Assembly (NCBI GenBank): GCA_025964635.1
Contig: JAOPYP010000362.1
Coordinates: 1-7,524, forward strand
Direction of reading: 5' to 3'
Source of the DNA: Actinomycetes bacterium
GTDB lineage: Bacteria > Actinomycetota > Actinomycetes > Streptosporangiales > Streptosporangiaceae
Length of the DNA stretch: 7,524 nt
Shown: positions 1 to 6,244 of the stretch, one piece after another
Layout of the letters: every line of letters starts with the position of its first letter
Position numbering within the stretch: the stretch's first letter is position 1
Notes under the pieces: model-generated
Told to the model about the DNA's origin: nothing
Database searches by the model: none
The model's input: only the letters and a program-made list of their open reading frames with translations
Translations under genes and position numbers: made by a program

Positions 1-884
1 AGGCTCACGGTGTAGTGGAAGTTGAGATACTTCTGGATGACGTTCAGTGGCACGGCGCCGTACGGTCCCGCGTCGTCGGTGTCGTTGTCGACCATCAGCC
101 GCGCGGTGCGCGCCACCACGCGGTCGATGCCGGTGGTGCCCACGAACATGTGGTGGGCCTCTTCCTTGAGCATGAACTCACACGTCCGCGACAGCGGGTC
201 GAACGCCGACTCCTTGAGCGTGCCCAGCTGGTACTTGCCGTCCCGGTCGGTGAAGTACGTGAACATGAAGAACGACAGCCAGTCCGGCGTCTCCTCGTTG
301 AACGCGCCGAGGATCCGGGGGGACTCTTCGCTGCCGGAGTTGCGGTGCAGCAGCTCCTCCGCCTCCTCGCGGCCTTCGCGCCCGAAGTACGCGTGGAGCA
401 GGTAGACCATGGCCCACAGGTGCCGCCCCTCCTCCACGTTGACCTGGAACAGGTTGCGCAGGTCGTACAGGCTGGGGGCGGTGGCCCCGAGGTTGCGCTG
501 CTGCTCCACCGAGGCGGGCTCGGTGTCGCCCTGGATGACGATCAGCCGCTGCAGGTCGGCGCGGTACTCGCCGGGCACCTTCTGCCAGGCGGGCTCGCCC
601 CTGTGCTGGCCGAAAGCGATCTGGCGCTGCTGGTTCCGCTCGGCCAGGAAGATGCCCCACCGGTAGTCCTTCATCGGCACGTGGCCGAAGTGAGCCCAGC
701 CCTCGCGGCCGACGTTGACCGCGGTGCGCAGGTAGACGTCCTGGGTGGGCAGGGTCGGGCCCATGGACTCCCACCAGTTCAGGAAGTTGGGCTGCCAGGA
801 CTCCAGGGCCCGCTGCAGACGGCGGTCATCGCGCAGCTCGACGTTGTTGGGAATCTTCTCGCTGTAGTCGGGTGCCGTGGTCAC
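1..884 (-). CDS. boxB: Benzoyl-CoA 2,3-epoxidase, oxygenase subunit BoxB (partial, C-terminus missing)
   Basis: BoxB is the diiron oxygenase of the aerobic benzoyl-CoA pathway. With the reductase BoxA it uses NADPH and O2 to turn benzoyl-CoA into its 2,3-epoxide in the cytoplasm. The first 294 residues of an expected 470 or so are present; the left edge cuts the gene. The protein starts VTTAPDYSEKIPNN and has the family segments NFLNWWESMGP, FQVNVEEGRHLWAM and MLKEEAHHMF. The diiron ligands of Azoarcus BoxB (E120, E150, H153, D211, E240, H243, from memory) map with a constant offset of 2 to E122, E152, H155, D213, E242 and H245, so the metal site looks intact. The GTG start lies 3 bp after the boxC stop with only a weak purine-rich RBS, and translational coupling to boxC is likely. 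The next in-frame Met (residue 41) is too far inside. The family call is very secure. Confidence 0.95.
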   Translation of the reverse strand, partial: MTTAPDYSEKIPNNVELRDDRRLQRALESWQPNFLNWWESMGPTLPTQDVYLRTAVNVGREGWAHFGHVPMKDYRWGIFLAERNQQRQIAFGQHRGEPAWQKVPGEYRADLQRLIVIQGDTEPASVEQQRNLGATAPSLYDLRNLFQVNVEEGRHLWAMVYLLHAYFGREGREEAEELLHRNSGSEESPRILGAFNEETPDWLSFFMFTYFTDRDGKYQLGTLKESAFDPLSRTCEFMLKEEAHHMFVGTTGIDRVVARTARLMVDNDTDDAGPYGAVPLNVIQKYLNFHYTVS

Positions 885-887
885 GGG

Positions 888-2558
888 TCAGACTCGCTTT
901 CGGTCGAAGTCGGCGCGCTGCCCGGTGCCGTACTTGCGCAGCGCACCGTCGGGGCCCGAGGCGTTCGGGCGGTAGAAGATCCAGTTCTGCCAGGCGGTCA
1001 GCCGCCCGAAGATCTTGGTTTCCAGGGTCTCGGGGCCGGGGAAGCGGTAGTTCGCCTCCAGCCCGGTGAGGGCGTCCGGGCTGAAGCTGGCCCGCTCCTC
1101 GATCGCGATGCGGACCTCCTCGTCCCAGTCGATGTCGTCAGGAGCGAACGTGACCAGGCCCAGCGCGTCGGCGTCCTCGGCCGCCAGCGCGTCGCCGGAC
1201 CGCTTCTCGGCCGCGGCCAGCGCGTCGGGATCGCCGAGGAACCGGGTCTGCAGCCGGGTCAGGCCGTTGCTCATCGGCAGCGGGCCGAGGTTGAGCGGGC
1301 CGACCGCGACCGTGGCCGGGGCCGCCTCCGGGTCGATCTCCTCGAACACCCCGGACAGCTGGTAGGAGCGGTCCGCGGCCAGCGCCAGCTCGAGCAGCGA
1401 GCCCGCGAAGCAGCTGCCCGGCTCGATCAGCGCGAGCAGGCTGCGGCTGGTGACGTCCAGCCGCTTGAGGGTGCGCTTCAGGTAGAGCACGATCTCGCCG
1501 GCCAGCCAGTCGTCGTGGTGGTCCAGCAGGAACTGGTCATACGCCAGCACGCTCGCGGGGTCGCCGTGGGTGCGCAGCACCCACGTGCCCAGCTCGAGCT
1601 CGTTGGTGCGCAGGTCCAGGATCAGGTCGTCCAGTTCCCGGGTGACGGCGAGGGTCCAGAACCCGGCGCCCTGCGCGTGCAGCGCGTCCAGGCTGGCCGG
1701 CGGCTCCGCCTCCGGCCCGGTCACCGTGATCTCGGCCACCCCCCGCGCGCGGTCCAGCCGGGCCGTCACGTGGCCGTAGGAGATCTCCTCGTCCGTGCGG
1801 GTCTTGGCCAGCGGGGTGAGCTCGATGCCCGTCGCGTCAGCCGGCCGGCCGGAGCGCCCGGCCAGTTCCTCCGCCCGCTCGCGGACGACCTCGTTCCACT
1901 GGGCCCGGGGCACGGCCTCGTCGACCAGCCGCCAGGCCACGGCCTTCTTGCCGCTGAGGCCCTCGGACTTGGTGGAGAAGTAGTCCGCGCGGTCGCGGCG
2001 CACGTGCCGCTTGTCCACCACCCGGGTCAGGCCGCCCGTGCCGGGCAGCACCCCGAGCAGGGGCAGTTCCGGCAGCGATACCGCTGACGAGCGGTCGTCG
2101 ATGAGCATGATGTGCTCGCAGGCCAGGGCCAGCTCGTACCCCCCGCCGGACGCGGTCCCGTTGAGCGCCGCCAGCCAGGTCTGACCCGAGTACGCACTGG
2201 CGTCCTCGATACCGTTGCGGGTTTCGTTAGTGAACTTGCAGAAGTTGACTTTCCAGGGATGCGGCGACGCGGCGAGCATGCGGATGTTGGCCCCGGCGCA
2301 GAAGATCTTTTCCTTGCCGCTGGTCACCACGACCGCGCGGACCCCGGGGTGCTCGAAGCGCAGCCGCTGGACCGCGTCGTACAGCTCGATGTCCACACCG
2401 AGGTCGTAGGAGTTGAGCTTGAGCTCGTAGCCGGGGACGATGCCGCCCTGCTCGTCCACGTCCATCGTGAGCGTGGCGACCGGGCCGTCGCAACCCAGCC
2501 GCCAGTGCCGGTACTGCCCGGGGTGCGTGCGGAAGTCCACTCTGGCCTCGCCGGTCAT
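888..2558 (-). CDS. boxC: Benzoyl-CoA-dihydrodiol lyase / 2,3-epoxybenzoyl-CoA hydrolase BoxC
   Basis: BoxC, a crotonase-superfamily enzyme, acts after BoxAB. It hydrolyses 2,3-epoxybenzoyl-CoA to 3,4-dehydroadipyl-CoA semialdehyde and formate. The 556 residues match the usual family length of about 550. The first half (about 20-220) is a full crotonase fold, with FCAGANI at 86-92 and GGGYELALACE at 138-148 for CoA and oxyanion binding. The second half (about 260-420) is a degenerate repeat of the fold. E142, E164 and C107 sit at a constant offset of 4 from E146, E168 and C111, which I recall as the key residues of Burkholderia BoxC. The reading opens with two Met codons, ATGATCATG. The strong RBS GGAAGG (2565-2570) touches the first (2564) but stands 6 nt before the second (2558), so 2558 is chosen; 2564 would add two residues. 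boxB follows after 3 bp. Confidence 0.95.
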   Translation of the reverse strand: MTGEARVDFRTHPGQYRHWRLGCDGPVATLTMDVDEQGGIVPGYELKLNSYDLGVDIELYDAVQRLRFEHPGVRAVVVTSGKEKIFCAGANIRMLAASPHPWKVNFCKFTNETRNGIEDASAYSGQTWLAALNGTASGGGYELALACEHIMLIDDRSSAVSLPELPLLGVLPGTGGLTRVVDKRHVRRDRADYFSTKSEGLSGKKAVAWRLVDEAVPRAQWNEVVRERAEELAGRSGRPADATGIELTPLAKTRTDEEISYGHVTARLDRARGVAEITVTGPEAEPPASLDALHAQGAGFWTLAVTRELDDLILDLRTNELELGTWVLRTHGDPASVLAYDQFLLDHHDDWLAGEIVLYLKRTLKRLDVTSRSLLALIEPGSCFAGSLLELALAADRSYQLSGVFEEIDPEAAPATVAVGPLNLGPLPMSNGLTRLQTRFLGDPDALAAAEKRSGDALAAEDADALGLVTFAPDDIDWDEEVRIAIEERASFSPDALTGLEANYRFPGPETLETKIFGRLTAWQNWIFYRPNASGPDGALRKYGTGQRADFDRKRV

Positions 2559-2592
2559 GATCATCCTTCCGCTGGCCGCAGATACTCCCTAT

Positions 2593-2620
2593 GTTCTACG
2601 CTAGATGGTGAATACGTCAA
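2593..2620 (-). promoter_or_regulatory. Candidate promoter for boxC-boxB
   Basis: On the minus strand, TTGACG (2620-2615) is followed after 16 bp by TAGAAC (2598-2593). The -35 matches the consensus at 5 of 6 bases and the -10 at 4 of 6. Transcription would start near 2585, giving a leader of about 27 nt that ends in the boxC ribosome site. The surrounding gap is clearly AT-richer than the genes. The imperfect -10 keeps this tentative. Confidence 0.45.
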
Positions 2621-2629
2621 GAGTTTGTA

Positions 2630-2657
2630 GCATGTCTTATGCACGTCACTTCGTGAC
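2630..2657. promoter_or_regulatory. Two adjacent short inverted repeats, possible operator upstream of boxC
   Basis: Plus-strand GCATGTCTTATGC (2630-2642) has 4-bp arms around 5 bp. GTCACTTCGTGAC (2645-2657) has 5-bp arms around 3 bp and overlaps the stop codon of the upstream hydrolase. Their centres are 15 bp apart and lie about 50 and 65 bp before the inferred boxC start of transcription. They could bind a regulator, but such short arms also occur by chance. No T-run follows on the minus strand, so a terminator is less likely. Confidence 0.25.
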
Positions 2658-4319
2658 CGGCATCATCAGCGCGGAACTGGCCAGGTCGATCTGGTACCCG
2701 GTGGGCACGAGATCCCGGGCGGGCGCCTCGATCCGGCCGTTGCCCGGGTTGCGGGCGAAGCGGGGATGCGCGCCGCCGGCGACCTGGAGCCGGATCCGGT
2801 GCCCGGGCGCGAACCGGTGCCCGGCACCGATGAGCGAGACCCGGACCACGCCGTCGTCCGGGTCCGGCCCGGTGAGCCGGACGATGCCGTCGCAGACGTT
2901 GCGGGACCGGCCCTTCTCGTCCACGTCACAGAGCCGCACGAACAGGTCGGCGTGCGGGTTGTCGCGGGCCACGGACAGCTCGGCGGCCACCTCACCGAGG
3001 ATCTCGACCGGCTCGTCCAGCGGCTCACTGCTGAACACCAGCACGTCAGCGCGCTGCTCGACGGCCCGGTTGTCGCGCACTCCCGCATTCAGGGTCATGA
3101 CGGCACCGCCCACCGAGGGGGTCGGATCGGCCGGATCGTAGCGGAACCGGGCGATCCCCGGGCTGGAGGCGGGCTGCGGGCTCAGCGTTCCGTGCGGGCC
3201 CGGGTACCAGCGTTGCTCACGGGAGCCGGCGGGGGGCCAGCCGGAGACGTCGCGCCAGCCCGGCGCGGGCGCGCCGCCCACCCACACCCGGACCGAGTTC
3301 TCCGGCGTGCCGCCCGGTCCTCCGGCGGCCTGGGCGCCGGGACCAAGGTGGCGGTCCAGCCAGCCGAGGCTCTCCGCGACCGGGACCCCGCCCTTCATCC
3401 CCACGTCCAGGTGGGTCCAGGGCCCGACCACCAGCCGGGTGGGCACTCCCCGGCCGGACAGGACGCGGTACTGCTCCAGGGTCTGGGCCAGGAACAGGTC
3501 CTGCCAGCCGCCGACCAGCAAGGTGGGCACCGTGGTCCGCTGCAGCGCGGCGCCGCACTGCAGCGGGGCCCAGAACGGGTCGGTCACATCCGGGTGCGCC
3601 AGCCAGCCCTCGAACCACGGGGCCCCCGTGCCCAGCAGGTCCCGGGCGCTGGCCGTGACGGGCAGCCCGTTCAGCGCCGGACGCAGCCGCCGGTCGGTGG
3701 TGGCCATCCGCCACAGACCGGTCAGCGCCCGGGTGGTTTCCTGGTGCGCGACCATGTCGCTCCAGCCCAGGAAGTTCTGCAGGTCGAACGCGCCGTGATG
3801 GTAGGCGGCCTGGCTGAAGTCATGCGGGCCGACCAGGACGACGGCGGCGCGCAGTTCCGGCGGCGGGTCGGCAGCCAGGGCCCACTGCACGAAGCCGAGA
3901 TAGCTGGCGCCGTAGGTGGCCAGGCGCCCGTCGAACCAGTGCTGCTGGCGCAGCCAGGCCATGGTGTCCTGGGCGTCGGCGGCCTCGTGGCGCATCGGGT
4001 CGAAGTCGCCGCCGGACCCGAACGTGCCGCGGCAGCTCTGCACGAGCACGTGAAACCCGCGTTCGGCGATCAGGTGACAGTCGAGACTGAACGGCAGCCG
4101 CCGCCCGTACGGGGTCCGGACCAGCACCGTGGCCGCCTGGCGGTCGGTGATGGGGAAGTAGTGGTCGGCCTGCAGGGTCGTGCCATCCGACATCGGGACG
4201 CTCACGTTCCGGGCGACGGCGACCCGGTTCTGGCGGGGCGGCAGCGACCAGGCCCGGCCGAGTGCCCGGGTGATCACGGTGGGACCGGGGCCGGGCATGG
4301 CCGGGGCATTGTTCTTCAT
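2646..4319 (-). CDS. CocE/NonD-family serine hydrolase (cocaine-esterase type), possible benzoate-ester hydrolase
   Basis: This is a cytoplasmic acyl-ester hydrolase of the CocE / X-Pro dipeptidyl-peptidase (S15) family, 557 residues, the usual length. An alpha/beta-hydrolase domain comes first, with YGASYLG at 136-142 giving the nucleophile S139. GGWQDLF gives D274, GPWTHLD gives H303, and RTPYGR gives the oxyanion tyrosine Y71. A helical cap lies at about 170-245. A C-terminal jelly-roll domain (about 375-550) contains NVCDGIVR and APGHRIRLQV. Against cocaine esterase recalled from memory, W186 (LGWS) and F276 align with W166 and F261, which cradle the benzoyl group. The start at 4319 is preceded by AAAGGA with 7 nt spacing. 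An upstream in-frame ATG at 4523 is rejected because it lies before the promoter-like elements and the extra residues are non-homologous in style. No signal peptide is seen. The next gene is boxC, 87 bp away. Substrate is inference; an amide or amino-acid-ester substrate is possible. Confidence 0.88.
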   Translation of the reverse strand: MKNNAPAMPGPGPTVITRALGRAWSLPPRQNRVAVARNVSVPMSDGTTLQADHYFPITDRQAATVLVRTPYGRRLPFSLDCHLIAERGFHVLVQSCRGTFGSGGDFDPMRHEAADAQDTMAWLRQQHWFDGRLATYGASYLGFVQWALAADPPPELRAAVVLVGPHDFSQAAYHHGAFDLQNFLGWSDMVAHQETTRALTGLWRMATTDRRLRPALNGLPVTASARDLLGTGAPWFEGWLAHPDVTDPFWAPLQCGAALQRTTVPTLLVGGWQDLFLAQTLEQYRVLSGRGVPTRLVVGPWTHLDVGMKGGVPVAESLGWLDRHLGPGAQAAGGPGGTPENSVRVWVGGAPAPGWRDVSGWPPAGSREQRWYPGPHGTLSPQPASSPGIARFRYDPADPTPSVGGAVMTLNAGVRDNRAVEQRADVLVFSSEPLDEPVEILGEVAAELSVARDNPHADLFVRLCDVDEKGRSRNVCDGIVRLTGPDPDDGVVRVSLIGAGHRFAPGHRIRLQVAGGAHPRFARNPGNGRIEAPARDLVPTGYQIDLASSALMMPVTK

Positions 4320-4349
4320 CTCGAGGTCCTTTCGGCGGCCTTCACGGCC

Positions 4350-4376
4350 GGCCGGGACTGAGCACCAGGTCCGGCC
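4350..4376 (-). other. GC-rich stem-loop in the leader of the CocE-type hydrolase
   Basis: Arms of about 8 bp with one bulged base (4350-4358 and 4369-4376) enclose a 10-nt loop, about 30 nt before the hydrolase start. A smaller GGCC/GGCC hairpin (4337-4349) lies between it and the RBS. These may affect translation or may only reflect high GC. I recognise no known riboswitch. Confidence 0.25.
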
Positions 4377-4469
4377 CGACGCGCGCGTGGGAGCCAATCC
4401 GCGATCCAGCGAGCGCGGTGCCCACCATCGATCAGGCCCTTCGATCTTCGACATTGAGATCTGCGGCTG

Positions 4470-4498
4470 ACCGTACCTTGTAGAGCTTTTGCTGTGAA
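4470..4498 (-). promoter_or_regulatory. Candidate promoter for the CocE-type hydrolase
   Basis: On the minus strand, TTCACA (4498-4493) is followed after exactly 17 bp by TACGGT (4475-4470). The -35 matches at 5 of 6 bases and the -10 fits the loose actinobacterial TAnnnT form. Transcription would start near 4463, leaving a leader of roughly 140 nt. Just downstream, GATCT (4443-4447) and AGATC (4457-4461) form a 5-bp inverted repeat around 9 bp, in a place where a repressor could block initiation. Nothing else gene-like is seen in 4320-4535. Confidence 0.5.
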
Positions 4499-4507
4499 GA
4501 CCCTTAT

Positions 4508-4535
4508 GCGCGGCGCGGGTCACGGCGGCGCGCGC
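4508..4535 (-). terminator. Possible terminator after the PaaX-family gene
   Basis: Directly after the stop codon of the PaaX-family gene the sequence can fold into an 8-bp GC-only stem with one bulged base (4508-4516 with 4528-4535) and an 11-nt loop. There is no T-run after it on the minus strand, as is common in actinobacteria. GC-rich DNA makes such stems often by chance. Confidence 0.25.
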
Positions 4536-5408
4536 TCAACCCAGGTCGTTGAGGCGCTTCCATTCCAGGCGGGCATCGCCGGACCAGCGCTGATGGCGGT
4601 CGGCGAACAGCCGGGCCGCGTCGAGCCCGCTCCAGCGGGCCGGCAGCAGTTCCCGGGGCAGCGCCGGGTCGATCGACGGGAAACGCCGCCAGGCGTGCAC
4701 CAGTTCGACCTGCCGGGCCAGCGCGTCGCCGGGTGCCGGGTCGCGGAACTCCTCGATGAACTGCTCGTACTGGTCCTCGACCGCAGCCAGGTCCCACGCT
4801 TCCGCCACCATCACCCGGATATCACCGAGGCCGGTCCGGGTGGCCACGAACACGTGGGCGTCCCCGTCCTGCCCGGCCGTCCGGAGCACCCCGACCGCCT
4901 CGGCCTCGCGGTCCGGGTGCGGGCTGATCCACAGGCCCGCGCCCAGGGACCCGAATCCGGCCCAGCTGAGCCGGCTGCGGACCACGTGCCGGGCCCGGCG
5001 GTCGCTCTCCGGGACCCGCGCGTAGACCAGCAGCCAGCGGCCGTCCCACTCCTCGCCGGACCCGGTGAAGGAGTAGATGCGCTCCGCGCCGTCGGTGAGC
5101 ATCCGCCTCGCGTTACCGGTCAGCCGCCACCGGGTGCGGCGGCCCAGCTTCTCCGGTTCGAGCCAGCCCGCCGCGGCGGTGCGCATCAGGGCCTGCCGGG
5201 TGGCCTTCTCCTCGATGCCGAGGCGGGCGAAGGCGGCGAGCACCGCCGACGTCCAGGCGGTCCCGTCGGTGGTCAGCACGAACTCGCCGAGCAGCGTGAA
5301 CAGCAGGCCGCGGGCGCTGGGGGCACCGGCCGCGTGCCGCCGGGACAGGGCCGGGACCGCCACGGCCCCGGCGGCCGCGTCAGCTCCCGGCAATCTCCTG
5401 GCCGGCAT
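4536..5408 (-). CDS. PaaX-family transcriptional repressor
   Basis: PaaX proteins are repressors of aromatic catabolism that respond to aryl-CoA thioesters; E. coli PaaX senses phenylacetyl-CoA. This 290-residue protein is close to the family length. After about 30 residues of low-complexity N-terminus comes the winged helix (31-105), with ARGLLFTLLGEFV at 32-44 and a recognition region ending LMRTAAAGWLEP at 74-85. A central ferredoxin-like part (about 120-205) follows, then the C-terminal family signatures AWDLAAVEDQYEQF at 204-217 and VHAWRRFPSIDPALP at 237-251. The ATG at 5408 is preceded by GAGGAGGG with 5 nt spacing, which fixes the start; the open frame continues to 5702 only as a shadow of the NUDIX gene. 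It sits 29 bp after the NUDIX gene, probably in one operon. Control of the hydrolase and box genes, with benzoyl-CoA as ligand, is inferred from context. The specific subgroup is not known. Confidence 0.9.
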   Translation of the reverse strand: MPARRLPGADAAAGAVAVPALSRRHAAGAPSARGLLFTLLGEFVLTTDGTAWTSAVLAAFARLGIEEKATRQALMRTAAAGWLEPEKLGRRTRWRLTGNARRMLTDGAERIYSFTGSGEEWDGRWLLVYARVPESDRRARHVVRSRLSWAGFGSLGAGLWISPHPDREAEAVGVLRTAGQDGDAHVFVATRTGLGDIRVMVAEAWDLAAVEDQYEQFIEEFRDPAPGDALARQVELVHAWRRFPSIDPALPRELLPARWSGLDAARLFADRHQRWSGDARLEWKRLNDLG

Positions 5409-5421
5409 GTCAACCCTCCTC

Positions 5422-5449
5422 ATTTCCAGGCGACTGGCTATTTCCAGGC
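5422..5449 (-). repeat. Imperfect tandem duplication of the NUDIX gene's 3' end
   Basis: The 10-mer ATTTCCAGGC occurs at 5422-5431 and 5440-5449, 18 bp apart. Read on the minus strand in the NUDIX frame, the gene ends P-V-F-A-W-K-TAG and the next codons read P-V-A-W-K-TGA. The end of the gene, including a stop, therefore appears twice. The second copy runs into the ribosome site of the PaaX-family gene. Confidence 0.75.
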
Positions 5450-6052
5450 AAACACGGGCTGCTCGAAGTGATCCACCCTGATCATGTTCCCGTGCAGGCC
5501 CGCCTGGCAGAACTGGTAGATGACCGCCGCGGTGGGCGCGTGCACGTAGTTGCCGAGCAGCGGCAACTGGATCACGGGGGCGTCGGACTCGGGGATCCGC
5601 AGCAGCCGCGGCGGCACGTCGAAATCGGCCAGCGGGATCACGTGGATCTGGGCCACCTCGGACTCCGGGCCCTTCATCCCCGGGCTGACCGGGCCGCCCC
5701 ACACCACCACCGGGGTCATCAGGTATCCGGAGCGGGTGACGTAGTCGTCGAGCACGCCGAGCACCGCGTCCGGGGCGATCCCGACACCGGTCTCCTCACG
5801 CAGTTCCCGCAGCGCCGCGTCCTGGGCGGACTCCCCCGGGTCGCGGCGGCCGCCAGGCAGGGCCCACTGGCCCGCGTGGTTGCGCAGGGTCGGCGCCCGC
5901 CGCGTGATCAGCAGGGCGGGCACATCCTCCTGGATCACGACGCAGAGGGCCACCGCCGCGGCCTTCAGACCGTCGGCGGGCGCCTCGACCCGGCGGAAGC
6001 GGCCCAGGTTCGCCGCGATCGCGCCCCTGAGCGCTGCATCCATAGCCTGCAC
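5438..6052 (-). CDS. NUDIX hydrolase, CoA-pyrophosphatase-like
   Basis: NUDIX hydrolases cleave nucleoside diphosphates linked to another moiety, using Mg2+ held by the NUDIX box. Here the box is complete at residues 68-90: G68, E74, R82-E83-L84, E86-E87 and G89. The stretch before it, LLITRR (47-52) followed by NHAGQWALPGG (58-68), resembles the extra signature of CoA pyrophosphatases (NudL/PCD1 type, LLTxR...H.G..FPGG), which cut CoA or acyl-CoA to acyl-phosphopantetheine and 3',5'-ADP. The protein has 204 residues, normal for that group. The GTG at 6052 is chosen because GGAGG lies 5 nt before it; the ATG three codons later (6043) would be 14 nt from that site. It is divergent from the histidine kinase and followed after 29 bp by the PaaX-family gene. 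A different NUDIX substrate such as ADP-ribose cannot be excluded. Confidence 0.88.
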   Translation of the reverse strand: MQAMDAALRGAIAANLGRFRRVEAPADGLKAAAVALCVVIQEDVPALLITRRAPTLRNHAGQWALPGGRRDPGESAQDAALRELREETGVGIAPDAVLGVLDDYVTRSGYLMTPVVVWGGPVSPGMKGPESEVAQIHVIPLADFDVPPRLLRIPESDAPVIQLPLLGNYVHAPTAAVIYQFCQAGLHGNMIRVDHFEQPVFAWK

Positions 6053-6244
6053 CCTAACCTCCGCGTCGCGCTGGCCCGGACCGCGGCGATCGGCCCGCAG
6101 CCCGGCCATCCGACCCGGCCGGCCCGCTGGTACATCTTGAGAAGCGACACAGAAGGTAACGAGAACATCCGCCGAGTAACAGCGGGCATAGTTCTGACCA
6201 TGAGGCGCGATGCGCAGGCACCACGGCGTCCGTGAGAGTGGCTG
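6053..6244. promoter_or_regulatory. Divergent intergenic region between the NUDIX gene and the histidine kinase
   Basis: This 192-bp gap must hold promoters for both directions, but I find no pair of -35/-10 boxes good enough to mark. An AT-richer stretch at 6131-6200 is the likeliest site. It contains GTAAC twice, 20 bp apart (6156-6160 and 6176-6180), and the related CGAGAACA (6160-6167) and CGAGTAACA (6173-6181). These could be half-sites for a response regulator. An 11-codon frame (6200-6235) ends 9 nt before the kinase start but has no clear ribosome site, so it is not called a gene. Confidence 0.4.

Noticed and set aside
15..2087. Long plus-strand open frame of 690 codons over boxB and boxC
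   Set aside because: It is antisense to two well recognised genes, crosses their junction, and reads as low-complexity Gly/Arg/Val/Ala/Gln sequence with no family motif; such frames are common opposite GC-rich genes.
2645..2657. GTCAC-TTC-GTGAC as a terminator of the hydrolase gene
   Set aside because: The stem is only 5 bp, overlaps the stop codon and is not followed by a T-run on the minus strand; kept only as a possible operator.
2766..4361. Plus-strand open frame of 531 codons
   Set aside because: It is antisense to the CocE-type hydrolase, which has a full catalytic triad; composition is that of a shadow frame.
4320..4523. N-terminal extension of the hydrolase to the ATG at 4523
   Set aside because: It would start upstream of the best promoter match, has no good RBS, and adds 68 residues not typical of the family; ATG 4319 has AAAGGA at the right distance.
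4494..5471. Plus-strand open frame of 325 codons
   Set aside because: It is antisense to the PaaX-family gene and has no recognisable motif.
6200..6235. Eleven-codon frame MRRDAQAPRRP just before the kinase, possible leader peptide
   Set aside because: No ribosome site before its ATG and no attenuator-like structure; chance is as good an explanation.
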